Shown here one piece after another: positions 53,801-60,811 of a stretch of 64,000 bases of DNA; position 1 is the first letter of the stretch; each line of letters starts with the position of its first letter. A program made the translations under genes and the position numbers. This DNA comes from UBA1275 sp038124025 (GTDB lineage: Bacteria; Bacteroidota; Rhodothermia; Balneolales; Balneolaceae). Under the pieces are notes generated by a model that saw only the letters and a list, made by a program, of their open reading frames with translations, was not told where the DNA came from and ran no database searches. The stretch spans positions 62,001 to 126,000 of the forward strand of contig JAYPBC010000001.1 of assembly GCA_038124025.1 (NCBI GenBank). Reading direction: 5' to 3'.

Positions 53801-53855
53801 AGACATTACTTTCGTTACTTGACGCTTTAGCTTTGGCGTTTTCAAGGCAATGTCT
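53801..53855. terminator. Long imperfect hairpin between convergent TVP38 and ychF genes
   Basis: AGACATT (53801-53807) pairs with AATGTCT (53849-53855). Inside, CTTGA-CGC (53818-53825) pairs with GCG-TTT-TCAAG (53836-53846, with a three-base bulge). It fills the 74-base convergent gap, where a bidirectional terminator is expected, but no long T-run follows either way. The call rests on position and pairing. Confidence 0.45.
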
Positions 53856-53858
53856 TAA

Positions 53859-54947
53859 CTACACGTTAAAACGGAATAGCAGTACATCACCATCTTTGAC
53901 AATATAGTCTTTGCCTTCTTGTCGCATTTTTCCAGCTTCCTTAGCTCCTTTCTCTCCATCAAAGGCAACATAATCCTCAAAGGCGATCGTTTCTGCACGA
54001 ATGAAGCCTCGTTCAAAATCAGTATGGATGACTCCAGCTGCCCCGGGTGCTTTTAGGCCAGAACGTATCGTCCAAGCCCGAGCCTCTTTTGGCCCAGCTG
54101 TGAAGTAGGTGATTAATCCCAAATTGGAGTAGGCGGCTGTAATTAGGCGGTCAAGACCAGCCTGATCAATACCCAATTCTTCCAAAAACATGGCACACTC
54201 TTCATCGTCTAATTCAGCTAATTCAGCTTCTATTTTTGCACAAAAACTTACCGTTTCATCTCCTTGTGAGTTAGCATAGTCGGCCACTTGTTTTACATAG
54301 GAGTTATCACCGGCTACGATATCCTCTTCGCTAACATTGCATGCATACAGTACCGGCTTCTGTGACAAAAGGAATAAATCACGAAATAATACTTTGCCTT
54401 CTCTAAAACTACGAGCACTGTTACCTTCTTCAAGATGAGTTAATAACGCTTTTGCATCTTCTAAATCTGACTTAGCTTCTTTGTCGCCACTTTTAGATTG
54501 CTTGGAAAGATTTTGGATTTTTTTCTCCAAACTTTCGATGTCTTTGAGTATTAATTCATATTCAATAATAGAAATGTCTCTTTGAACATCCACGGATCCT
54601 TCAACATGGATAATATCATCATCATCAAAGCATCTAACGACATGAATAATCAAATCGACTTCTCTAATGTTTGACAAGAAAGCATTTCCCTTTCCTTTAC
54701 CTTCCGAAGCCCCTTTCACTAAGCCTGCAATATCCACAAATTCAATAGTAGTGGGTACAATTTGTTCCGATTGGGCAATCTTAGCCAAGCTAAGTAAACG
54801 CTGATCGGGTACCGATACCAAACCAACGTTAGGCTCAATAGTACAAAAAGGGAAATTAGCCGATTCTGCTTTGGTATTACTTAAAGCATTGAATAAAGTT
54901 GATTTACCCACATTAGGTAAGCCCACTATTCCACAGGTTAAACTCAT
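53859..54947 (-). CDS. ychF: Redox-regulated ATPase YchF (OLA1 family)
   Basis: Obg-related P-loop ATPase of 362 aa. G1 is GLPNVGKST (8-16), G3 is VDIAGLVKGASEGKGKG (about 72-88), and the atypical NxxE motif is in NVSEED, explaining ATP over GTP preference. A coiled-coil insert (about 130-170) and a C-terminal TGS domain (ITYFTAGPKEARAWTI) follow. It binds ribosomes and responds to oxidative stress in other bacteria. It is the last of nusB-phosphatase-ychF. Confidence 0.96.
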   Translation of the reverse strand: MSLTCGIVGLPNVGKSTLFNALSNTKAESANFPFCTIEPNVGLVSVPDQRLLSLAKIAQSEQIVPTTIEFVDIAGLVKGASEGKGKGNAFLSNIREVDLIIHVVRCFDDDDIIHVEGSVDVQRDISIIEYELILKDIESLEKKIQNLSKQSKSGDKEAKSDLEDAKALLTHLEEGNSARSFREGKVLFRDLFLLSQKPVLYACNVSEEDIVAGDNSYVKQVADYANSQGDETVSFCAKIEAELAELDDEECAMFLEELGIDQAGLDRLITAAYSNLGLITYFTAGPKEARAWTIRSGLKAPGAAGVIHTDFERGFIRAETIAFEDYVAFDGEKGAKEAGKMRQEGKDYIVKDGDVLLFRFNV

Positions 54948-54956
54948 AATAACTCG

Positions 54957-55646
54957 TTAAAAATCAATTCGTTTTTGTTGAAAAAATTGTCTTTCTGGAA
55001 GGCTGACAGCCGTTAATTTGCCAAATTGTGGATATACACAACCCGTGTCTATACCGATCATGTTAACTTCTTGTATTGGACTTCGGACAGGAGTGTGACC
55101 AAATATCACCGTTTTTTCCCACTTGTTGTAGGTAGAATTTAAATGGTCTCTACTCCACAAAAAACTACTATATAGCGACTCATTTTGTATCGATTCTGAA
55201 ATAGGTTGATCTATAGGCGGGCCACCATGGACAAAGAAAAAATCTGGAGTGTCGTAGAATAAACGAGTATTAGTAAAAAAACGTAGATGCTCGATTGGTA
55301 TTAGCTCTTTCCCTGTGGCCTTTCGATACGACTCCATCGTTGCAGTACCCCCATTTTCAAACCATTTAAGCCAGGTTTTATCCTCGACATAATTCAACAA
55401 CATTGCGTCATGGTTTCCACGTAAAAATACGCAACGATACTTTTTTTGTAGTTCAATTAAATAGTCTACTACTTCTTTTGAATGGGGGCCCCTATCTACA
55501 TAATCCCCCAAAAATACATATGTCCTATCAGTACCAAACAGGGCTAATAAGTCCATCATAAGTAGTTCTAAACTCTTGATGCAACCATGAATATCCCCAA
55601 TTGCTACGTACGACTCAGGGATATTTACACCCTTGTTCCTATCCAA
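54957..55646 (-). CDS. Serine/threonine-type metallophosphatase (PP2A-like, bacterial)
   Basis: Calcineurin-like phosphatase of 229 aa. Metal motifs are AIGDIHGC (about 16-23), FLGDYVDRG (about 46-54) and LRGNHDAM (about 74-81), with HTPVR further on. These resemble PrpA/PrpE and bacteriophage lambda PP type. Protein phosphatase or diadenosine tetraphosphatase activity is possible. The start is TTG (no ATG before the first metal motif) and it overlaps the nusB 3' end by 8 bases. Confidence 0.86.
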   Translation of the reverse strand: MDRNKGVNIPESYVAIGDIHGCIKSLELLMMDLLALFGTDRTYVFLGDYVDRGPHSKEVVDYLIELQKKYRCVFLRGNHDAMLLNYVEDKTWLKWFENGGTATMESYRKATGKELIPIEHLRFFTNTRLFYDTPDFFFVHGGPPIDQPISESIQNESLYSSFLWSRDHLNSTYNKWEKTVIFGHTPVRSPIQEVNMIGIDTGCVYPQFGKLTAVSLPERQFFQQKRIDF

Positions 55647-56088
55647 TTAAACCTCTGCCTGTTTTTGAAATTTTTTGTTCCTTTTCTAATTGTATAAGCG
55701 AAGCATCTAATATACCGTTCACAAAACGACCAGATTTTGCCGTAGAATATTTTTTTGCAATATCGATTGCCTCATTTATCGTAACCTTTGTCGGTATATC
55801 GGGAAAATTGGTCAGTTCACTCAATGATATGTATAAAATAATCTTATCGATTAAGGCTAATCGACTTATTTCCCAATTTTTGGTATGTTGTTTAATTATC
55901 GCATCCCATTCATCTGTCTGTTCTAGGGTTAACACAAATAGACGCTCCCCAAAGCGCATGGCTTCCCCATCTTCCTTTAAATTTTTGGCCAATAAGGTGT
56001 CTATAATGTGAGAAATGGATTCTCCACTTTGTAGATAAGCATATACTGCCTGGAGAACGGTTTCACGAACAAATCGTCGCTGAATCAT
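55639..56088 (-). CDS. nusB: Transcription antitermination factor NusB
   Basis: All-helical RNA-binding protein of the rRNA antitermination complex; 149 aa, the usual size. Signatures include the N-terminal RRFVRETVLQAVYAYLQSGE (about 3-22), LALIDKIILYISLSEL (about 92-107) and TKVTINEAIDIAKKYSTAKSG (about 115-135) with FVNGILD. The NusB fold is certain. It heads the operon with the phosphatase and ychF, and diverges from tRNA-Val. Confidence 0.93.
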   Translation of the reverse strand: MIQRRFVRETVLQAVYAYLQSGESISHIIDTLLAKNLKEDGEAMRFGERLFVLTLEQTDEWDAIIKQHTKNWEISRLALIDKIILYISLSELTNFPDIPTKVTINEAIDIAKKYSTAKSGRFVNGILDASLIQLEKEQKISKTGRGLIG

Positions 56089-56211
56089 AATCGAAGAATA
56101 CGTTTTTTTAAATAAATCAAGTGCAGCAAATCAACATATACATCTCATAAACACATTGGATGATTAGTTTCACTCAAATTGTCACTAAAGATACAGAATG
56201 CTGATATAGCA

Positions 56212-56241
56212 TTGAAACATATTAGTTATGTTTGGTATCTT
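56212..56241 (+). promoter_or_regulatory. Possible promoter for tRNA-Val and thrS
   Basis: TTGAAA (56212-56217), an 18-base spacer and TATCTT (56236-56241) precede the tRNA by 10 bases. Overlapping it, TATGTTTG (56227-56234) matches the Bacteroidota -7 consensus TAnnTTTG, but no matching -33 element lies at the right distance. The sigma-70-like reading fits the tRNA start better. Confidence 0.4.
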
Positions 56242-56250
56242 ATAGTTTAT

Positions 56251-56324
56251 GCGTCCTTAGCTCAGTTGGTTAGAGCGTCACGTTGACATCGTGGAGGTCA
56301 CTGGTTCGAATCCAGTAGGACGCA
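56251..56324 (+). tRNA. tRNA-Val (anticodon GAC)
   Basis: A 74-base tRNA. Acceptor stem GCGTCCT pairs with AGGACGC, followed by discriminator A. The D-arm GCTCAGTTGGTTAGAGC and T-arm ACTGGTTCGAATCCAGT are regular. The anticodon loop TTGACAT gives GAC (valine GUC/GUU); the anticodon stem has one G-U pair. CCA is not encoded. thrS begins 28 bases downstream. Confidence 0.96.
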
Positions 56325-56352
56325 CTCTTAACCAATCAGGCTAAATTATTCC

Positions 56353-58299
56353 ATGTCTACTGAGTCAATTCGCATTACCCTACCAGATAATACTACGAGA
56401 GAATGTACTAATGGAGTCACCGGATTAGCTATTGCAGAATCAATTTCTGCCGGTCTTGCACGTGTTGCATTAAGTATAACAGTGAATGGAGAAATATGGG
56501 ATTTAGACCGACCTATCCATGAAGATGCTCACATCCGACTGCACACTTGGGAAAATGAAGAAGGAAAATATACGTTTTGGCATTCCTCGGCACACCTTTT
56601 AGCCGAAGCTATTCAAGAGCTTTTCCCAAATGCAAAATTCGGAATAGGACCCGCCATAGAAAATGGATTTTATTATGATGTCGATTTCGGAGATCATACC
56701 CTTCAACAAGAAGATTTACGTGCTCTGGAAAAAAAATTCTTAGAGCTTGCAAGAAATAAGAACAAATTCATTCGTTCATCCATATCCAAATCAGACGCTC
56801 TATCTCATTATCAAGAGATTGGGAATGAATACAAGATTGAGCTTATTGAAGGACTCGACGATGGGGAGATCAGTTTTTACAAACAGGGCTCTTTTACCGA
56901 TTTATGTAGAGGCCCTCACCTTCCGAATACAGGCCTAGTTAAAGCTATAGCTCTGACTAGTATCGCTGGAGCCTATTGGAGAGGAAATGTTGACTCTAAG
57001 CAACTAACTAGAATTTATGGTATTAGTTTCCCTAAGCAAAAAATGCTCGAGGAATACCACACTCAAGTTGAAGAAGCAAAAAAAAGGGATCATCGCAAAC
57101 TAGGTAAAGAAATGGGTATCTACATGATCGACAAAATGGTCGGGAGTGGATTACCCCTATGGTTGCCAAAAGGAACCATCTTACGCAGAACTCTGGAGGC
57201 TTTTTTACGGGACGAACAAATCAAACGAGGCTACCAAGAGGTAATCACACCTCATATTGGCAATATAGAACTATATAAAACATCAGGTCATTACCCTTAC
57301 TATAAAGACTCACAGTTCGATCCAATTGAAGTTGATGAAGAGCAGTACATGCTTAAACCTATGAATTGTCCACACCATCACCGGATTTTTGACTCCTCTC
57401 TGCGTTCCTACCGAGAGTTACCCATTAGACTCGCTGAATTTGGCACGGTATATCGATATGAACAATCTGGTGAGTTAAGCGGACTATCTAGGGTGCGAGG
57501 TTTTACCCAGGATGATGCACATATATACTGTTCTCACGATCAATTAAAATCAGAAATTAAACATACTATTGAGCTTACTCAATTTGTGTTTACTACTTTT
57601 GGCATGCCTGTGGATATACGACTCTCATTCAGGGATGATAATGATCAAAAATATGGTGGAGATGCACAATACTGGGATCGAGCACAGCTAGAGATTCAAG
57701 AAGTTGCCAACGATATGGGTTTAAAGTATACCATTACCCCAGGTGAGGCTAGTTTCTATGGCCCAAAAATAGACTTTATTATTCGTGATGCCATAGGCAG
57801 AAAATGGCAATTGGGTACGGTTCAAGTCGACTATGTAATGCCTGAACGTTTCGATTTAAACTACATTGGTTCAGATAACAAAAAGCACCGTCCGGTGATT
57901 ATACACCGAGCTCCATTTGGTTCTATGGAGCGCTTTACTTCCATTTTGATAGAACACTTTGCAGGCAACTTTCCTTTATGGCTAGCTCCGGAACAAGTTA
58001 GAATTTTACCTATTTCCGACCAACAAAACCAAGCGGCTCAGGATTTATGCGACGAGCTACTTGATAAGGGAGTGAGAGTTACTGTAGATAACCGGTCGGA
58101 ACAGATTGGAGGAAAAATACGGCTCTCAGAAACCGAAAAAACACCTTATATGGTCATTATAGGTTCTAAAGAAGTCGAAAATAAGCAGGTTTCATTGCGT
58201 AGACATAAGATGGGTGATATTGGTAGTGTACCAATCAAACAATTTACAGCAGATTTGTTACGTGAAATCAATGATAAAGACCTTCCTAAAGAGTCTTAA
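56353..58299 (+). CDS. thrS: Threonyl-tRNA synthetase
   Basis: Charges tRNA-Thr; 648 aa, normal for bacterial ThrRS. Domain order is TGS (about 1-65), editing domain with HSSAHLLAEAI (about 77-87) and FYYDVDF, class II catalytic core (motif 2 in YRYEQSGELSGLSRVRGFTQDD, given in part; motif 3 in HRAPFGSMERF), and the C-terminal anticodon-binding domain (LPISDQQNQAAQ). The zinc Cys is in MNCPHH. It starts the translation operon continuing to pheT. Confidence 0.97.
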   Translation: MSTESIRITLPDNTTRECTNGVTGLAIAESISAGLARVALSITVNGEIWDLDRPIHEDAHIRLHTWENEEGKYTFWHSSAHLLAEAIQELFPNAKFGIGPAIENGFYYDVDFGDHTLQQEDLRALEKKFLELARNKNKFIRSSISKSDALSHYQEIGNEYKIELIEGLDDGEISFYKQGSFTDLCRGPHLPNTGLVKAIALTSIAGAYWRGNVDSKQLTRIYGISFPKQKMLEEYHTQVEEAKKRDHRKLGKEMGIYMIDKMVGSGLPLWLPKGTILRRTLEAFLRDEQIKRGYQEVITPHIGNIELYKTSGHYPYYKDSQFDPIEVDEEQYMLKPMNCPHHHRIFDSSLRSYRELPIRLAEFGTVYRYEQSGELSGLSRVRGFTQDDAHIYCSHDQLKSEIKHTIELTQFVFTTFGMPVDIRLSFRDDNDQKYGGDAQYWDRAQLEIQEVANDMGLKYTITPGEASFYGPKIDFIIRDAIGRKWQLGTVQVDYVMPERFDLNYIGSDNKKHRPVIIHRAPFGSMERFTSILIEHFAGNFPLWLAPEQVRILPISDQQNQAAQDLCDELLDKGVRVTVDNRSEQIGGKIRLSETEKTPYMVIIGSKEVENKQVSLRRHKMGDIGSVPIKQFTADLLREINDKDLPKES

Positions 58300-58363
58300 G
58301 CCTTATCAAAGGAAGCTTTTACCTATTTCAACAAATCATTATTTACCTATTTATAGATAAATT

Positions 58364-58382
58364 CAATAATTTCGTATTATTG
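58364..58382 (+). promoter_or_regulatory. AT-rich hairpin in the thrS-infC gap
   Basis: CAATAAT-TTCGT-ATTATTG gives a 7-bp stem with a 5-base loop, 34 bases before the proposed infC start. It could be a weak transcript structure or RNase site. The remaining gap between the two genes shows no other signal. Confidence 0.22.
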
Positions 58383-58404
58383 GACACATACATTAACAAA
58401 CACA

Positions 58405-58419
58405 GAGGATTTAACTATC
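58405..58419 (+). promoter_or_regulatory. Ribosome binding site supporting an ATC start for infC
   Basis: GAGG at 58405-58408 is followed by 8 bases (ATTTAACT) and then ATC at 58417. This spacing is ideal. No ATG, GTG or TTG in frame lies between the in-frame stop at 58354 and the conserved IF3 sequence, so ATC is the best candidate start. Confidence 0.6.
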
Positions 58420-58953
58420 GCTAAGAGACAATTTCGAGGAAAACCCGAACCAAAAGGACCTCGACTGAACGGACAAATTAGAGCACAACAAATTCGACTC
58501 ATCAAGCCGGATAACAGCCATGAACTAACCACTCCAGAACGTGGTATGCAAGTTGCAGAAATGTATAATTTGGATTTGGTGGAAATTTCACCAAACGCCA
58601 ACCCTCCAGTGTGTAAAATTATTGATTACGGAAAGTATCAATATGAGAAAAAGAAAAAAGAAAAAGAGGCTAAAAAAAAACAGCACACTGTTAGTGTAAA
58701 AGAGCTTAGGTTTCGTCCCAACACTGATGATCATGACTTAGAATTCAAAACTCGCCATGCAAGAGAATTTCTAGAAAGTGGAGATAAAGTAAAAGCTTCA
58801 GTTCAATTCCGAGGTCGTGATATGTTATATACCGAAAAAGGAGAGTTATTACTTCTTCGCTTAGCCAAAAGCTTAGAAGATGTGGCTAAAATTGAGTCTA
58901 AGCCTAATATGGAAGGTCGCCGAATGATCATGATTCTTACTCCTGCTAAATAA
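58417..58953 (+). CDS. infC: Translation initiation factor IF-3 (ATC start proposed)
   Basis: Blocks premature joining of subunits and proofreads initiation. From ATC at 58417 the protein is 178 aa, the usual IF3 length. The N-domain includes LNGQIRAQQIRLI and DLVEISPNANPPVCKIIDYGK, the linker is KKKKEKEAKKKQ, and the C-domain has VKELRFRPNTDDHDLE and GRRMIMILTP. If the first ATG (58546) were used, about 43 N-terminal residues with the conserved GQIRAQQIRLI would be lost. E. coli infC starts with ATT and autoregulates through it; ATC would serve the same role. Confidence 0.85.
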   Translation: MAKRQFRGKPEPKGPRLNGQIRAQQIRLIKPDNSHELTTPERGMQVAEMYNLDLVEISPNANPPVCKIIDYGKYQYEKKKKEKEAKKKQHTVSVKELRFRPNTDDHDLEFKTRHAREFLESGDKVKASVQFRGRDMLYTEKGELLLLRLAKSLEDVAKIESKPNMEGRRMIMILTPAK

Positions 58954-58978
58954 TACAACTTATTATTGCTTGACCTTA

Positions 58979-59006
58979 ACATAGTCCGTATCTTACGAGT
59001 CTATGT
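58979..59006 (+). promoter_or_regulatory. Hairpin in the infC-rpmI gap (possible L20/L35 autoregulatory element)
   Basis: ACATAG (58979-58984) pairs with CTATGT (59001-59006), with a short inner GTA/TAC pairing. It lies 25 bases upstream of rpmI. Autoregulation by L20 through leader RNA structure is known in other bacteria, but this stem is short and that role here is inference. Confidence 0.3.
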
Positions 59007-59031
59007 AAAATTCATCAATTTATGATTGATT

Positions 59032-59226
59032 ATGCCAAAAATGAAAAGTAATAGTGGCGCAAAGAAGCGATTTAAGACGACCGGTTCCGGTAAAATTAAA
59101 CGCAAGAAGGCTTTTAAGCGTCATATTTTAACAAAAAAGAGTAGTAAGACCAAGAGGCAACTCGGCCAAAGCACACTTGTAGCTACCGCTGATGTACCTC
59201 GAGTCAAACAGCTCTTAAGCCAATAA
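59032..59226 (+). CDS. rpmI: Ribosomal protein bL35
   Basis: A 64-aa basic ribosomal protein. MPKMKSNSGAKKRFKTTGSG is the typical N-terminus, followed by KIKRKKAFKRHILTKKSSKTKRQL. I use the ATG at 59032; the longer reading from a TTG at 59026 adds two residues and is not needed. Sits between infC and rplT in the usual order. Confidence 0.96.
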   Translation: MPKMKSNSGAKKRFKTTGSGKIKRKKAFKRHILTKKSSKTKRQLGQSTLVATADVPRVKQLLSQ

Positions 59227-59252
59227 AATTAACTCTCTAAACACATAAACAA

Positions 59253-59600
59253 ATGCCACGTTCACTAAACTTAGTGGCTTCCCGTCGCCGTCGCAAAAAG
59301 ATTTTAAATCAAGCGAAAGGTTATTGGGGTAAGCGAAAAAATGTGTATACGATTGCGAAAAATGCGGTAGAAAAAGGTTTACAATATCAGTACCGTGATA
59401 GAAAGAATCGCAAACGTGTATTTCGAAGATTATGGATAGCCCGTATAAATGCGGGAGCGAGACTGAACGGTACTACCTATTCCAAGCTCATACACGCGAT
59501 GAGTCAGAAAAATATGGTAATCAACCGTAAAGTACTTGCAGATTTAGCCGTTCATGATCCAGAGACTTTTGCTGCCATTGTTACGGAAGCTCACGCATAA
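59253..59600 (+). CDS. rplT: Ribosomal protein bL20
   Basis: A 115-aa basic 50S protein needed early in assembly. RRRRKKILNQAKGYWGKRKN and YRDRKNRKRVFRRLWIARINA mark L20 (given in part). The C-terminal half (LNGTTYSKLIHAM, AVHDPETF) is typical. L20 binds 23S rRNA and may bind a leader hairpin to repress itself and bL35. A terminator follows. Confidence 0.97.
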   Translation: MPRSLNLVASRRRRKKILNQAKGYWGKRKNVYTIAKNAVEKGLQYQYRDRKNRKRVFRRLWIARINAGARLNGTTYSKLIHAMSQKNMVINRKVLADLAVHDPETFAAIVTEAHA

Positions 59601-59620
59601 TAAAATCTAGTAGTTTTTTG

Positions 59621-59667
59621 ACCGGTGCACCTCAATCTAATGTATTGTAGGGTGTACCGGTTTTTTT
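59621..59667 (+). terminator. Rho-independent terminator or attenuator between rplT and pheS
   Basis: ACCGGTGCACC (59621-59631) pairs with GGTGTACCGGT (59651-59661), an 11-bp stem with one G-U pair, and inner CAAT can pair with ATTG. A run of T follows (59661-59667). It ends the ribosomal part of the operon and lies 81 bases before pheS, so it could end transcription or regulate pheST. Confidence 0.75.
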
Positions 59668-59747
59668 ATTTTCGTATGTTGTCATTTTACAGCTGCATAC
59701 TGATTATTATCACATGCGACCTATTTCAAGTACGTATATTTTCCCAT

Positions 59748-60755
59748 ATGAATTCAGAAATTGCACACATAGAGCAACAAATCAAGAATTTTGAGATTAA
59801 TGATTCAGATGAATTAGAATCTTTTCGACTTCAATTTCTCTCAAAAAAGGGGGCCATTCAAGAACTTTTTAAATTAATGGGCACCATACCAAAGCAAGAA
59901 AAAGCCGCTTTTGGTAAATCCTTAAATGAATTAAAGAAATTAGCTCAGCAAACCTTTGATCAAGCAAAAGAAGCTCAGATTAGTATTGAAGCCGTGTCGG
60001 TTTCTGCAGTAGACGATATAAGCTTGATGCCCACCCCATTACCCGTTGGATCTGTGCATCCATTAACCAAGACTTTGCAAGAGATAAAAAATATCTTTTA
60101 CAGGCTTGGGTTTAATATTGCTGATGGCCCTGAAGTAGAAGATGACTTTCATAACTTTACTGCTTTAAATTTCCCTCCTAATCATCCAGCTAGAGATACT
60201 CAGGATACTTTTTTTATTAGAAAAGACGAGGACCCTGCGATACCCGATTTAGTATTAAGGACTCATACCTCTCCGGTACAAATACGGCTAATGGAGAAAC
60301 AGGCACCCCCTATTCGATCTATCATGCCTGGGAGAGTCTACAGAAATGAGGCTGTATCAACAAAATCATACTTCCTTTTTCATCAGGTGGAAGCACTCTA
60401 TGTTGACCAGCATGTAAGTGTAGCAGATTTAAAAGAATCCCTTGTTACCTTCGCTAAACTCATGTATGGTTCTGATGTAAACTACCGATTACGCCCTAGT
60501 TATTTCCCATTCACTGAACCTAGTCTCGAAATGGATATATGGTGGGGCAGCAAAAATGGTGGAAAATGGTTGGAGATACTAGGATCTGGAATGGTTGATC
60601 CCAATGTTTTTATCGCCGCTGAGATAGACCCCGAACAGTATTCTGGTTTTGCATGGGGTATGGGTGTGGAACGAATTGCGATTCTGAAATACGAAATAGA
60701 TGACATTCGAACATTTTATGAAAATGACATACGATTTTTACATCAATTCATTTAA
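59748..60755 (+). CDS. pheS: Phenylalanyl-tRNA synthetase alpha subunit
   Basis: Catalytic subunit of (alpha-beta)2 PheRS, 335 aa. An N-terminal coiled-coil region (about 1-80) precedes the class II core with HPLTKTLQEIKNIF, NFPPNHPARDTQDTF, RTHTSPVQIRLM, motif 2 GRVYRNEAVSTKSY and motif 3 GFAWGMGVERIAILKY. FTEPSLEMD contributes to the active site. I use the ATG at 59748; the open frame extends upstream to 59625, but that part overlaps the terminator and is not conserved-looking. Confidence 0.96.
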   Translation: MNSEIAHIEQQIKNFEINDSDELESFRLQFLSKKGAIQELFKLMGTIPKQEKAAFGKSLNELKKLAQQTFDQAKEAQISIEAVSVSAVDDISLMPTPLPVGSVHPLTKTLQEIKNIFYRLGFNIADGPEVEDDFHNFTALNFPPNHPARDTQDTFFIRKDEDPAIPDLVLRTHTSPVQIRLMEKQAPPIRSIMPGRVYRNEAVSTKSYFLFHQVEALYVDQHVSVADLKESLVTFAKLMYGSDVNYRLRPSYFPFTEPSLEMDIWWGSKNGGKWLEILGSGMVDPNVFIAAEIDPEQYSGFAWGMGVERIAILKYEIDDIRTFYENDIRFLHQFI

Positions 60756-60811
60756 AGAAACCCCATCACCCAAGCACTCATCTCTCAGAACACATTATTG
60801 ATTACGCCTTT

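Noticed and set aside
58546..58953. infC starting at the first ATG
   Set aside because: It would remove about 43 conserved N-terminal residues and lacks a ribosome binding site.
59625..59747. Phe/Tyr-rich N-terminal extension or leader peptide of pheS
   Set aside because: The open frame runs through the terminator, whose T-run encodes the Phe codons. It has no stop before pheS and looks unconserved.
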